Shown here piece by piece: positions 29,160 through 38,084 of a DNA stretch of 64,000 nt. Source of the DNA: Fluviicoccus keumensis (GTDB lineage Bacteria > Pseudomonadota > Gammaproteobacteria > Pseudomonadales > Moraxellaceae); the NCBI RefSeq assembly GCF_004217445.1, contig NZ_SHKX01000010.1, positions 868,001 through 932,000 of the forward strand, in the 5' to 3' direction. Below the pieces are notes generated by a model. The model was not told the DNA's origin, searched no databases, and worked only from the letters and a program-made list of their open reading frames with translations. Numbering within the stretch: position 1 is the first letter of the stretch; every line of letters starts with the position of its first letter. The translations under genes and the position numbers were made by a program.

Positions 29160-30479
29160 CTAAACCTGCAGTGAACGCAACAAATTGTGATAATCCTGCG
29201 CAACCTCTTTATCCAGCTTGCGCAACTCTTCGATCTTATCGCAGGCATGCATGACTGTCGTATGGTCGCGGCCGCCAAATGCCCCGCCGATATCAGGGAA
29301 GCTTTCATCCGTCAGTTCGCGGGACAGCGCCATCGCCATCTGCCGGGGCCGGGCATAAATGCGCAGGCGGCTTTTGCCGGTCAGTTCACGCGGCGGAATA
29401 CGATAATACTCCGCGACCAGCTTGAGAATGCTGTCCACGTTCACTTTTCGCGACCGGATGGCCAGCATGTCCTTCAGCGCATCCTTCACGACATCAATAT
29501 CAATCGGCCGGCCGCGGAATTTGGCGGTGGCGATGACCTTATTCAACGCCCCTTCCAGTTCGCGGACATTGGCCTGAATGTGTTGGGCAATGAAGACAGC
29601 GGCCGCCTTCGGTAATTCCACCTTCTGGTTCTCGGCCTTCTTGCGCAGGATGTTGACGCGCAATTCCAGTTCCGGTGGTTCCAGCTCCACCGCCAGCCCC
29701 CAGGAAAATCGCGATTTCAGCTGGTCATCCAGATCGGGAATTTCCTTGGGATGATACAGCGAGGTCAGGATCATCTGACCGCCGGTTTCCAGCAAGCTGT
29801 TGAAGGTATAGAAGAATTCTTCCAGTGTCGCCTTCTTGCCCGCCAGCTGGTGAATATCGTCGATCAGCAGCAGATCCAGCTCGCGGCAGGACTGCTTGAA
29901 TTCCTCGGTGGCGCCGCGCTGCACCGCCGACACGAATCCGCCGACGAATTTGTCAGCCGGCAGGTAGAGAATTCGCGCATCCGGCTTGGCTTCCAGCAGG
30001 GCATGGCCCACCGCCTGCATCAAGTGCGTTTTACCCAGACCGGTGGCGCCGTACAGGAACAGCGGGTTGTAACCGCCCTGCCCCGGATGCTGGACGACTT
30101 CCATGCAGGCCGCGTGCGCCATCTGCGTTGACTTGCCCTGAACAAAATTCGCCATGGTGTACAGCGGATTCAGCGACGGCCGCGGCTTGCGGGCGGTCGG
30201 CGAGGTCATCGCCACCGCCAGCTGCATGTCATCGGCGCGCACCGGACGGGTGCCGACCTCCAGCATCACGTCCTGGATCTTGCCTTCGCTGCGTTCCAGC
30301 ACCAGTTCGCGGATGCGGCCCAAGTATTCCTTGGCGATGTGCTTCTGGAAAATCGGGTTTGGCGCGAACAACCGCAACGTCGTCCCGGATTCCTCGGCCT
30401 GCAGCGGCCGGATCCACATCCCGTACAGCCGGACCTGCATCTCGTCCTTCAGGATTTCCGTGCATTGTTCCCAAATCAT
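29160..30479 (-). CDS. dnaA: Chromosomal replication initiator DnaA
   Basis: The initiator ATPase that binds DnaA boxes and opens oriC. 439 residues from ATG 30479, chosen because GGGAG lies seven bases upstream and the protein then starts MIWEQCTEILKDEMQVRLYGMWIRPLQ. Domain III has Walker A GATGLGKTHLMQAVGHAL and Walker B LLIDDIHQL. Domain IV carries the signature FPDIGGAFGGRDHTTVMHACDKI. The divergent rpmH gene and the DnaA-box cluster lie directly upstream, so self-regulation by DnaA is likely. Confidence 0.98.
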   Translation of the reverse strand: MIWEQCTEILKDEMQVRLYGMWIRPLQAEESGTTLRLFAPNPIFQKHIAKEYLGRIRELVLERSEGKIQDVMLEVGTRPVRADDMQLAVAMTSPTARKPRPSLNPLYTMANFVQGKSTQMAHAACMEVVQHPGQGGYNPLFLYGATGLGKTHLMQAVGHALLEAKPDARILYLPADKFVGGFVSAVQRGATEEFKQSCRELDLLLIDDIHQLAGKKATLEEFFYTFNSLLETGGQMILTSLYHPKEIPDLDDQLKSRFSWGLAVELEPPELELRVNILRKKAENQKVELPKAAAVFIAQHIQANVRELEGALNKVIATAKFRGRPIDIDVVKDALKDMLAIRSRKVNVDSILKLVAEYYRIPPRELTGKSRLRIYARPRQMAMALSRELTDESFPDIGGAFGGRDHTTVMHACDKIEELRKLDKEVAQDYHNLLRSLQV

Positions 30480-30563
30480 CGGCCGTCTCCCGGCGTTCCG
30501 GCCCGGCAATCGGCGTCAAGCCGGGCTTTTCCGTGATGTTTCAAGGCGTTTCGCATACAAACC

Positions 30564-30772
30564 TGTGGATAACTATGTGGATATGTCTTGTGGGTAACCC
30601 TGTGGATAACTTCCTTAGGGAAATTCAACGGGAATTTATCCACATCCGCTCCCCAAGGTTATCCACAGCAAAAATTCAATGCCCTGCGTTGTGCCCCGCA
30701 TTTATCCACAGAATTTGCCATATCCCAGTATAAATTCCAAATTCAAATTTGAATTTAAATTTATAAATTCTT
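30564..30772. other. oriC: Chromosomal replication origin oriC
   Basis: Five perfect DnaA boxes (TTATCCACA or its complement) lie at 30564-30572, 30601-30609, 30636-30644, 30659-30667 and 30702-30710. One-mismatch boxes lie at 30576-30584 and 30589-30597. The first group points one way and the last three the other. An AT-rich stretch follows (about 30726-30772, with AATTTGAATTTAAATTTATAAATT) and is the probable unwinding element. It sits between divergent dnaA and rpmH, as in Pseudomonas and Acinetobacter. Confidence 0.95.
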
Positions 30773-30858
30773 GTAGTAAGCTTCGCATCGTTCTGGGGAT
30801 AAGCCGAATTTCGAATTTTGTGACCCGCCCCGTCACAGGAAATTTCCGGCAATATCAT

Positions 30859-30887
30859 TTGACACACCTTTTAGTGGCCCCTAAAAT
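30859..30887 (+). promoter_or_regulatory. rpmH sigma-70 promoter
   Basis: TTGACA (30859-30864), exactly 17 bases, then TAAAAT (30882-30887): a near-consensus promoter placed about 55 bases before the rpmH start, reading away from oriC. Confidence 0.85.
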
Positions 30888-30942
30888 GGCGGGCTTTTGT
30901 GCATCCGGCCTTTTCCTGGCCCAATTTTTTGAGTGAAAAATC

Positions 30943-31077
30943 ATGAAGCGTACCTTCCAGCCCAGCGTGATCAAGCGCAAACGGACTCACGGTTTCCGCG
31001 CTCGCATGGCCGACAAGAATGGCCGCCAGGTTCTGGCCCGTCGTCGCGCCAAGGGTCGCAAGCGTCTGACCGTGTGA
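30943..31077 (+). CDS. rpmH: Ribosomal protein bL34
   Basis: The 44-residue, very basic large-subunit protein L34. It starts MKRTFQPSVIKRKRTHGFRA and ends RRRAKGRKRLTV, the standard sequence. It follows a strong promoter and overlaps the start of rnpA (GTGA), so the two are coupled. Confidence 0.98.
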   Translation: MKRTFQPSVIKRKRTHGFRARMADKNGRQVLARRRAKGRKRLTV

Positions 31078-31511
31078 GTACCGTTGAACGCTGTCTTTTC
31101 CGGCCTGAACATCGCCTGCTAACCCCGCGTGATTTTCAGGCTGTATTTGACAGCCCGCAGTGCAAGGTGGTTCAACCCGCCTTTGTGATGTTGATTCGCG
31201 CCAATGCCGGGGATGTCCCGCGTCTGGGTCTGGTGTTTGCACGAAAAAAAGTCCGGTTTGCCGTTGAACGCAACCGGTTGAAACGTCTGGTCAGAACGAG
31301 CTTTCGCCTGCACCAGCACGAGCTGCCCGCCGCCGATGTGGTGTTCGTGGCGCGGCAAGGTCTGGACCAGCTGGACAACGCCGCCTTTCTGGCCCTGCTC
31401 GAAAAGGCCTGGCAACAGCTGAACCGGCGTTTTCGCGCTTCACCCAAGCCAGTGGCCAGCCATGAAAATTCTGCTGCTCCTGCCGATCCGGGCTTACCAG
31501 TACGCCCTTAG
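31074..31511 (+). CDS. rnpA: Ribonuclease P protein component
   Basis: The protein subunit of RNase P, which helps the catalytic RNA mature tRNA 5' ends. 145 residues from GTG 31074, whose TG is shared with the rpmH stop. The RNA-binding motif FAVERNRLKRLVRTSFR and the segment RLGLVFARKK are typical. The C-terminus has a Pro/Ala-rich tail that overlaps the first 50 bases of yidD in another frame. An extended frame beginning at 30933 runs through rpmH and is not real. Confidence 0.95.
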   Translation: MSTVERCLFRPEHRLLTPRDFQAVFDSPQCKVVQPAFVMLIRANAGDVPRLGLVFARKKVRFAVERNRLKRLVRTSFRLHQHELPAADVVFVARQGLDQLDNAAFLALLEKAWQQLNRRFRASPKPVASHENSAAPADPGLPVRP

Positions 31512-31701
31512 CCCCCTGATGGGCGCCAACTGCCGTTTTTATCCAACCTGTTCCGCTTACGCTGAAGAAGCTGTCCGCACCCATGGTGCATTAAAGGGCG
31601 GTTATCTTGCCTCGCGCCGCCTTCTGCGCTGTCACCCGTGGGGAGGCAGCGGCTACGACCCTGTCCCTGAAACCTTTTCCTGGTCTCGTTTGGAATCTTG
31701 A
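31462..31701 (+). CDS. yidD: Membrane protein insertion efficiency factor YidD
   Basis: A 79-residue protein with the family pattern RAYQYALSPLMGANCRFYPTCSAYAEEAVRTHGALKGGYLA, three cysteines (FYPTCS and RCHPWGGSGYDPVP among them) and an amphipathic N-terminus. It assists YidC-dependent insertion. It overlaps rnpA by 50 bases and ends just before yidC. Confidence 0.95.
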   Translation: MKILLLLPIRAYQYALSPLMGANCRFYPTCSAYAEEAVRTHGALKGGYLASRRLLRCHPWGGSGYDPVPETFSWSRLES

Positions 31702-31703
31702 AT

Positions 31704-33395
31704 ATGCAATGGGTTCGCAACCTGATATTGGTGGGCCTGGCGATTGTCAGCTATCTGCTGATCCTCGCCTGGCAAAAAGATTATGGCGCCGTACCACCGG
31801 CGCCGACCGCCGCCGTGGCACCGGCCGCTGTTCCCGCCGGCTCTGACTTGCCGGGAGCGCCGGCTGCGCCTGTGGCCAACAGCGACATTCCGCCCGCACC
31901 GTCCGCCGCCGGCCCCCTGCCGGTCACGGCCGTCCAGCCGCTGTCGACCGGCCTGGTCAAGGTGCGCACCGATGTGCTGGATGTGACGATTGATCCGCAG
32001 GGCGGCGATATCGTCAATGTCGCCTTGCCGGGATATACCCGCACCGTCACCAGCGAGGAACCGTTCCACCTGCTGGAAAACAGCCCGCAACGCGTCTTTG
32101 TCGCCCAGTCGGGTCTGATCGGCGCGAATGGTCCGGATGCCCGTCCCGAAGGCCGTCCGCTGTATCAGGCGCAAAAGAATTCCTGGCAGCTGCAACCCGG
32201 CCAGCAAGAGCTGAAGGTTGACCTGAAATTCGCGGACGCCGCCGGGGTCGAAATTCACAAAATTTACACCTTCAGCGCCGGTCACTACGACGTCAAGGTG
32301 GCGTATGAAGTCATCAACCGCTCGACCCAGCCCTGGCGTGGTTCCCTGTATGGCCAGCTGAAGCGTGACAATACCGAAGACCCCAGCAAGAACCATCAGG
32401 GCATGATGGGGATGTCGACGTATCTGGGCGCGGCCTGGGGAACCCCGGACAAGACGTTCAACAAGCTGCAGTTCAAGAATTTTGTGGATGAACCGTTGAA
32501 CCAGACCGTCAAGGGCGGCTGGACGGCGATCGTGCAGCATTATTTCGTGACTGCCTGGGTGCCGTCGGCTTCCACCGCCAATCAGCTGACCAGTCGTCAG
32601 TCGGCGGACCAGCGTTTTCATTTCATCGGCTTCACCACGCCGGAATTCGTGGTTCCCGCCGGGCAGCAGCAACAGGTGGCCGCCACCTTCTATGCCGGTC
32701 CCAAGGTTCAGGACAAGCTGAAGCATCTGGCCCCCGGTCTGGAGCTGACGGTGGATTACGGTTGGTTGTGGTTCATCGGCCAGATCCTGTTCTGGTTGCT
32801 GAAGACGATTCATGCCCTGGTCGGCAACTGGGGCTGGGCCATCATCGGCCTGACCGTGACGGTCAAGGCGCTGTTCTTTCCGCTGTCGGCCAAGAGCTAC
32901 AAGTCGATGGCCAACATGCGCCGGGTGACGCCGGAACTGCAGCGCATCAAGGAACAGTTCGGCGCCGACCGCCAGAAGATGTCCGTGGAAATGATGGCGC
33001 TGTACAAGCGTGAAAACATCAATCCCGTGGCCGGCTGCCTGCCGATCCTGATCCAGATGCCGGTGTTCCTGGCGCTGTACTGGGTACTGATGGAAAGCGT
33101 GGAACTGCGTCATGCGCCGTGGCTGCTGTGGATCAACGACCTGGCGGCGATGGATCCGTACTTCGTGCTGCCGCTGCTGATGGGCGCCACCATGTATGGT
33201 CAGCAGATGCTGAATCCGCAACCGACCGACCCGATGCAGGCCAAGGTGTTGCGCATGATGCCGATCATGTTCACGGTGTTCATGCTGTGGTTCCCGTCCG
33301 GCCTGGTGCTGTACTGGGTGGTCAACAACACCCTGTCCATCATCCAGCAGGCCATCATCACCCGCCAGATCGAGGCGGCGGCGAAGAAAGCCTGA
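31704..33395 (+). CDS. yidC: Membrane protein insertase YidC
   Basis: A 563-residue inner-membrane insertase of the Gram-negative type. It has an N-terminal anchor (NLILVGLAIVSYLLILAW), an Ala/Pro-rich linker and a large periplasmic beta domain. The conserved five-helix core runs from about residue 355 (WAIIGLTVTVKALFFPLSAKSYKSM, then NPVAGCLPILIQMPVFLALYWVL). The basic tail is short (EAAAKKA). ATG 31704 starts two bases after the yidD stop. Followed by a terminator. Confidence 0.97.
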   Translation: MQWVRNLILVGLAIVSYLLILAWQKDYGAVPPAPTAAVAPAAVPAGSDLPGAPAAPVANSDIPPAPSAAGPLPVTAVQPLSTGLVKVRTDVLDVTIDPQGGDIVNVALPGYTRTVTSEEPFHLLENSPQRVFVAQSGLIGANGPDARPEGRPLYQAQKNSWQLQPGQQELKVDLKFADAAGVEIHKIYTFSAGHYDVKVAYEVINRSTQPWRGSLYGQLKRDNTEDPSKNHQGMMGMSTYLGAAWGTPDKTFNKLQFKNFVDEPLNQTVKGGWTAIVQHYFVTAWVPSASTANQLTSRQSADQRFHFIGFTTPEFVVPAGQQQQVAATFYAGPKVQDKLKHLAPGLELTVDYGWLWFIGQILFWLLKTIHALVGNWGWAIIGLTVTVKALFFPLSAKSYKSMANMRRVTPELQRIKEQFGADRQKMSVEMMALYKRENINPVAGCLPILIQMPVFLALYWVLMESVELRHAPWLLWINDLAAMDPYFVLPLLMGATMYGQQMLNPQPTDPMQAKVLRMMPIMFTVFMLWFPSGLVLYWVVNNTLSIIQQAIITRQIEAAAKKA

Positions 33396-33414
33396 TCTTC
33401 CAGGCTGTTCCGCC

Positions 33415-33445
33415 AAAAAGGCCGTTCTCTGAACGGCCTTTTTTT
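33415..33445 (+). terminator. Terminator after yidC
   Basis: AAAAAGGCCGTTC, loop TCT, GAACGGCC and a run of seven T residues. It ends the rpmH-yidC transcript, so mnmE probably has its own promoter in the following 50 bases. Confidence 0.92.
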
Positions 33446-33495
33446 ATTAGGGTAGAAGCCCTGCCGTTTGCATCCGTTGCTGGAAAATCCTTGCC

Positions 33496-34878
33496 ATGAA
33501 ACCGCTTGCCCGTACCGACACCATTGCCGCCATTGCTACGCCCGCCGGTCGCGGCGGCGTTGGCATCATACGTCTCTCCGGCCCGAAGGCGCTGGAATTC
33601 GCGCTGCGGATGACCGATCCGGGACGACCGCTGCAAGCGCGTCAGGCGCATTTCCGCCGTTTTCATGATGCCGCCGGCGAGGTACTGGACGAGGGGATTG
33701 CCCTCTATTTTCCGGGGCCGAATTCCTTTACCGGGGAAGACGTGGTGGAACTGCAAGGGCATGGCGGACCGGTGCTGATGGACATGTTGCTGAAGCGGAC
33801 GCTGGAACTGGGGGCGCGCATGGCCCAGCCGGGCGAATTCTCGCAGCGCGCCTTTCTCAATGACAAGCTGGATCTGGCGCAGGCCGAGGCTATCGCCGAC
33901 CTGATTGACGCTTCCTCGCAGGCGGCCGTGAAGTCGGCGACCCGTTCCCTGCAGGGGGCATTTTCGCAACGCATCCAGGTGCTGCTCGATAGCCTGATCA
34001 AACTGCGCTTGTACGTGGAAGCGGCGATCGATTTTCCGGATGAGGAAATCGATTTCCTCAGCGACGGCGTGGTGGCGGGCAGGTTGCAGGCCGTCATGGC
34101 GAATCTGGATCGGGTGATGCAGGAGGCCAGGCAGGGCAGTCTGCTGCGGGAAGGCGTGCGGGTGGTGATCGCGGGGAAGCCGAACGCCGGCAAATCCAGC
34201 CTGCTGAACGCGCTGGCCGGGTATGAGGCCGCGATCGTGACCGATATCGCCGGGACCACCCGTGACGTGCTGCGCGAGCAAATTCATCTGGACGGTTTGC
34301 CGCTGCATATCATCGACACCGCCGGATTGCGGGAGACGGAAGACCGGGTGGAGCAGGAGGGAATTCGCCGCGCCTACCGGGAAATGGGGCAGGCGGACGG
34401 AATTCTGCTGGTTTATGATTTATCCACAGAATTATCCACAGGGGAAATTCCGCTGGCCCTGGCGCAGCGCTTCTTCGATCCCTTGCCGCCGCCGGACAAG
34501 CTGTGTTTTGTCGCCAACAAGGCGGATCTGGCCGGTGAGCCGGTGAGCGTGGGCGAGGCGGGCGGATACCGTCATATCACCTTGTCCGCCCGCAATGGCG
34601 AAGGCATGGGCTTGTTGCGCGATCATCTCAAGGCGCTGGTGGGCTATCAGGATGCCGAACATAGTCCGTTCATTGCCAGAAGGCGTCATCTGGACGCCCT
34701 GCAACGCACGCGGGAAGCCTTGCAGGCGGCCGATGCGCAGCTGCATGGCGCGGCGCTGGGGGAATTGATGGCGGAAGACTTGCGGGCCGCACAGCAGGCG
34801 CTGGGCGAGATTACCGGCGAATTCTCGGCGGACGATCTGCTCGGGAAAATTTTCGGATCATTCTGCATCGGCAAGTAA
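33496..34878 (+). CDS. mnmE: tRNA modification GTPase MnmE
   Basis: A 460-residue GTPase that with MnmG installs the 5-carboxymethylaminomethyl group on wobble uridine of some tRNAs. The folate-binding N-domain starts DTIAAIATPAGRGGVGIIRLSG. The G domain shows GKPNAGKSSLLNAL, DIAGTTRD, DTAGLRET and NKAD, and the C-terminal CIGK supplies the essential cysteine. Between the G3 and G4 motifs the sequence LSTELSTG is encoded by two tandem perfect DnaA boxes. mnmG, rsmG and parAB, common neighbours in other genomes, are not in the window. Confidence 0.98.
   Translation: MKPLARTDTIAAIATPAGRGGVGIIRLSGPKALEFALRMTDPGRPLQARQAHFRRFHDAAGEVLDEGIALYFPGPNSFTGEDVVELQGHGGPVLMDMLLKRTLELGARMAQPGEFSQRAFLNDKLDLAQAEAIADLIDASSQAAVKSATRSLQGAFSQRIQVLLDSLIKLRLYVEAAIDFPDEEIDFLSDGVVAGRLQAVMANLDRVMQEARQGSLLREGVRVVIAGKPNAGKSSLLNALAGYEAAIVTDIAGTTRDVLREQIHLDGLPLHIIDTAGLRETEDRVEQEGIRRAYREMGQADGILLVYDLSTELSTGEIPLALAQRFFDPLPPPDKLCFVANKADLAGEPVSVGEAGGYRHITLSARNGEGMGLLRDHLKALVGYQDAEHSPFIARRRHLDALQRTREALQAADAQLHGAALGELMAEDLRAAQQALGEITGEFSADDLLGKIFGSFCIGK
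34420..34440. promoter_or_regulatory. Two tandem DnaA boxes inside mnmE
   Basis: TTATCCACA occurs at 34420-34428 and again at 34432-34440, the same orientation, 12 bases start to start, about 3.7 kb from oriC and within the coding region. These are the only perfect boxes I see outside oriC. Confidence 0.75.
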
Positions 34879-34920
34879 CGGAAATTCAGAAATTTCCGCA
34901 TGCCGGGGACGGAAATTTTC

Positions 34921-35787
34921 CTACCGGCCCAGACATTGTTCCATGGCCTGACCGAGTAAGGTCAGCCCGCCGACAAAACTGTCCGCCTGGCGTAAGCCTT
35001 CATCCAGCACCGCAATGCGGTCTTTCGGGCCGGCGACCTGCTGCAGCAATCCGGCTCCGGAGGCCGGTTCGCGCACCAGACAGGTAATGCCGCGTTCATG
35101 CACCCGCTTTTTCATCGCCAGCAGATGTCGCGCTCCCGGCCGGCTTTCCGTCTCGCTGCTGAGGCTGCCCGCCAGATGCAGGTTCAGGCTTTTTTCCAGA
35201 TACTGATAGGCATCGTGGTAGGCGACGTATTCATGGCGAGGCAGGGCGGCGATGCGTTGTTGCAGGGGTTGCCAGGCTGTCTTCAGCGTTTGCGCGAAAT
35301 GTTCGGCGTTGGCGCGGTATCGGTCGGCCAGCGCCGGTTGCCGCCGCGCGCGGTCTTCGGCGATGGCGCGGGCGATCAGGATGGCGTTGTCCGGATCCAG
35401 CCAGACATGGGTATCCAGCGAGCCGGGCAGGGGCGAGCCGTCCTCGGCCTTGCGCCGGGGCAGCCGCTTCAGGCCGGGCAGAGCGGTGACATTCAGCGTT
35501 CCCGGTCCGTTCTTGATCAGTCCGGCGAGAAAGCGTTCGTGCGCCGGGCCGACCCAGATGACCAGCTCTGCCTGTTTCAGCCGCTGGCGGTCGGAAGGGC
35601 GCAGGCTATAGTCGTGCGGGGACAGGCCGTCCGGTAACAATTGCACCGGCTGCTCGATGCCGTCGGTGACTGCGCGGGCGATCAGCGTCAAGGGCTTGAT
35701 GGTGGTGACAACGCTGTTAGCCTGGGCGACGGCGCTCCCTCCGGCGAAGAGGGCGACCGACAGCAGCCCGATCAGGATTTTCCTCAT
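34921..35787 (-). CDS. znuA: Zinc ABC transporter, periplasmic binding protein
   Basis: A 288-residue cluster A-I binding protein that captures Zn2+ for ZnuBC. Signal peptide MRKILIGLLSVALFAGGSAVAQA. Metal-binding histidines lie in LSPHDYSL, DTHVWLDP and AYHDAYQYLEK, with the acidic ligand expected in AVLDEGLR. The His-rich loop that most ZnuA proteins carry before DTHVWLDP is missing; the segment reads RRKAEDGSPLPGSL. It is divergent from zur-znuC-znuB, sharing a 71-base promoter region, so zinc repression by Zur is likely. Confidence 0.93.
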   Translation of the reverse strand: MRKILIGLLSVALFAGGSAVAQANSVVTTIKPLTLIARAVTDGIEQPVQLLPDGLSPHDYSLRPSDRQRLKQAELVIWVGPAHERFLAGLIKNGPGTLNVTALPGLKRLPRRKAEDGSPLPGSLDTHVWLDPDNAILIARAIAEDRARRQPALADRYRANAEHFAQTLKTAWQPLQQRIAALPRHEYVAYHDAYQYLEKSLNLHLAGSLSSETESRPGARHLLAMKKRVHERGITCLVREPASGAGLLQQVAGPKDRIAVLDEGLRQADSFVGGLTLLGQAMEQCLGR

Positions 35788-35814
35788 GCGGCTTCAAACA
35801 ACCCTGTGCTAGAA

Positions 35815-35840
35815 TCAGTACGTTATATTGTTGCATTTAT
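35815..35840. promoter_or_regulatory. Possible Zur operator in the znuA-zur gap
   Basis: The A/T-rich core GTTATATTGTTGCA near 35822 lies between the divergent starts. One half (GTTAT) fits known gammaproteobacterial Zur boxes, but the second half is poorly matched, so this is mainly a positional guess. Confidence 0.3.
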
Positions 35841-35858
35841 TGGCGGGATTACCAACCC

Positions 35859-36350
35859 ATGAAATCGGACGCTTTTGTGCCGCATGCCCATGAGCATTGC
35901 ATTCACGACGCCATGCACGCCGCCGAGCATCTCTGCGCCGAGCGCGGCGTCCGCCTGACCGAGATCCGCCGCCGCGTGCTGGAACTGGTCTGGGAAAGCC
36001 ATCAGCCGCTGGGCGCCTACGGCATCCTGGACCGTCTGACCGCCGAGGGCCACAAACCGGCGCCGCCGACCGTCTACCGCGCGCTGGACTTCCTGCTGGA
36101 GCAGGGCCTGGTGCACCGCATTGCCTCGCTTAACGCCTACATGGGCTGCGCCGATCCGTCCCACCAGCATCTGGCGTGCTTTCTGCTGTGTGAAAAGTGC
36201 GGAAACGCGGAGGAGCTGGAAGACAGCCTGGCCGTGATGAAAGCCCTGCAGACCAGCGCCGACAAGCGCGGTTTCCGTATCCGCCAGCCGATGCTGGAAA
36301 TCGGCGGCTTGTGCCGCGCCTGCCGCGAACCGGGAGCGGCTTCGTCGTGA
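35859..36350 (+). CDS. zur: Zinc uptake regulator Zur (Fur family)
   Basis: A 163-residue metal-dependent repressor. The winged helix (RGVRLTEIRRRVLELVWESHQPLGAYGILDRL, then PPTVYRALDFLLEQGLVHRI) is followed by the zinc-binding dimer domain with SHQHLACFLLCEKCGN and GLCRACRE, four cysteines in two CxxC pairs. The N-terminus is His-rich (HAHEHCIHDAMH). Its stop overlaps the znuC start as GTGA, so zur and znuC are co-translated, as in Pseudomonas and Acinetobacter. Confidence 0.95.
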   Translation: MKSDAFVPHAHEHCIHDAMHAAEHLCAERGVRLTEIRRRVLELVWESHQPLGAYGILDRLTAEGHKPAPPTVYRALDFLLEQGLVHRIASLNAYMGCADPSHQHLACFLLCEKCGNAEELEDSLAVMKALQTSADKRGFRIRQPMLEIGGLCRACREPGAASS

Positions 36351-37108
36351 CCGGACCATTGCTGGAGCTGACCGGCATTGACTGGTCGCGGGAAGGCCGC
36401 CGCATTCTGAACCGGGTGAGCCTGACGGTGCAGCGTGGCGAGATCGTCACGCTCATCGGCCCCAACGGCGCGGGCAAGTCGACGCTGGTGCAGATCGCCG
36501 TGGGCCTGCTGAAGCCGGACGCCGGCGTCTGCCGCCGCCAGCCGGGCTTGCGCATCGGTTATGTGCCGCAGGCGCTGACACTGGATCCCTCGCTGCCGCT
36601 GACGGTGGGCGGCTTCATGCGGTTGCAGGCGCGCAAACTGGCGGCGGCGGACGTGGGTCAGGCGCTGGCGGAAACCGGGGTCGGCGACTTGCATGACCGG
36701 TCGGTGCATGCCTTGTCCGGCGGCGAATGGCAGCGGGTGCTGCTGGCGCGCGCGCTGTTGCAGCAACCGGATCTGCTGGTGCTGGATGAACCGATGCAGG
36801 GCGTCGACCTGACCGGGCAGGAAGAGTTGTACCGCTTGCTGGCCGAGGTGCCGCGCCGTTACCGCTGCGGTATCCTGATGGTGTCGCACGATCTGCATCT
36901 GGTGATGGCGTCGACCGACCGGGTGATCTGCCTGAACGGCCATGTCTGTTGCGAAGGCCATCCGGAATCGGTCACCAGCCATCCCGAATACCTGCGGCTG
37001 TTCGGCTGGCAGGGCAGTCAGGGGTTGGCGGTCTACAGCCATCATCACGACCACCGCCACGATGTTCACGGATGCGTGACTCCGTCGTCGGCGCAGGCCG
37101 GGAGCTAA
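36347..37108 (+). CDS. znuC: Zinc ABC transporter, ATPase
   Basis: A 253-residue ATP-binding subunit. Walker A GPNGAGKST, signature LSGGEWQR, Walker B LLVLDEP and switch histidine MVSHD are all intact. The start is GTG 36347 within the zur stop. The C-terminal tail is strikingly His-rich (SHHHDHRHDVHG) and may sense or buffer zinc. znuB begins three bases after its stop. Confidence 0.94.
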   Translation: MTGPLLELTGIDWSREGRRILNRVSLTVQRGEIVTLIGPNGAGKSTLVQIAVGLLKPDAGVCRRQPGLRIGYVPQALTLDPSLPLTVGGFMRLQARKLAAADVGQALAETGVGDLHDRSVHALSGGEWQRVLLARALLQQPDLLVLDEPMQGVDLTGQEELYRLLAEVPRRYRCGILMVSHDLHLVMASTDRVICLNGHVCCEGHPESVTSHPEYLRLFGWQGSQGLAVYSHHHDHRHDVHGCVTPSSAQAGS

Positions 37109-37111
37109 GCC

Positions 37112-37903
37112 ATGTGGGAAATTCTCTGGCCCGCCTGGGCGGGCGGGGTGCTGGCGGCATTGATGGCCGCGCCGTTGGGATGCCTGCTGGTCTGGCGGCG
37201 CTTGGCCTTTTTCGGCGACAGCCTGGCGCATGCCACCTTGCTGGGCGCGGGGCTGTCGCTGCTGTTTCACATTCCGGTGTGGGGCGGCATTCTGGGCGTA
37301 TGCCTGCTGCTGGCGTTACTGCTGGCTGGATTGCTTGACCGCAGCCGCCTGCCCTCGGACGCCCTATTGTCCTTGCTGTCGGCAACCCTGCTCAGCGCCG
37401 GGCTGATCGCCATCCGGTTCAATCCCGGCGCACCGGTGGATCTGCAGGCCTGGCTGTTCGGCGACCTGCTGGCGCTGACGCCGTCCGACCTGCCGTTGCT
37501 GGCGGGCGGGGCCGTGGTCATTCTGGGCACGGTTTTCGCGTTGTGGCGACCGCTGGTGCTGTCGACCCTGGACGAGCGGCTGGCGGCGGTGGAGGGCGTG
37601 CCGGTGCTGCGCCTGCGCGTGTTGCTGCTGTTGCTGCTGGCGCTGGCGGTCTCGCTGGCGATGAAGGTGGCCGGCAGTCTGTTGATCACGGCCTTGCTGG
37701 TGATACCGCCGCTGGCCGTGCGTCCCCTGGCGCGCCAGCCAACCGCGATGGCGCTTCTGGCCGCGCTGGCGGGGGTTGCGGCGGTTTCCGGAGGCCTGGC
37801 GGCCAGCTTCAAGTGGGATACGCCCGTAGGCCCCAGCATCGTGCTCAGTGCGACCCTGCTCTTCCTGGCGGGACGATTGCTGCCGATGAAAACGAATCAT
37901 TAA
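37112..37903 (+). CDS. znuB: Zinc ABC transporter, permease
   Basis: A 263-residue integral membrane permease with about eight hydrophobic segments. The opening PAWAGGVLAALMAAPLGCLLVWRRLAFFGDSLAHATLLGAGLS and the later KVAGSLLITALLVIPPLAVRPLA are hallmarks of the ABC-3 metal permease family. Last gene of zur-znuC-znuB. Confidence 0.94.
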   Translation: MWEILWPAWAGGVLAALMAAPLGCLLVWRRLAFFGDSLAHATLLGAGLSLLFHIPVWGGILGVCLLLALLLAGLLDRSRLPSDALLSLLSATLLSAGLIAIRFNPGAPVDLQAWLFGDLLALTPSDLPLLAGGAVVILGTVFALWRPLVLSTLDERLAAVEGVPVLRLRVLLLLLLALAVSLAMKVAGSLLITALLVIPPLAVRPLARQPTAMALLAALAGVAAVSGGLAASFKWDTPVGPSIVLSATLLFLAGRLLPMKTNH

Positions 37904-38084
37904 CCCTGCAGGGAATATTGTTTACCGATGGGGAGGCTGTCTGGCTAATGGCGGACTAAAATGATAAAACGATCACAGTCTGCTTCCTGCAATCTCCCTA
38001 CGCTTCGAGAGCGTCTTCTCGGGTTTTTACGCGGATACAACGGATAAATTCCAGCGGCCGAACCATGCAAGGTTTTGATTTGAA

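Noticed and set aside
31653..33416. A 587-codon minus-strand frame
   Set aside because: Shadow of yidC; no conserved motifs.
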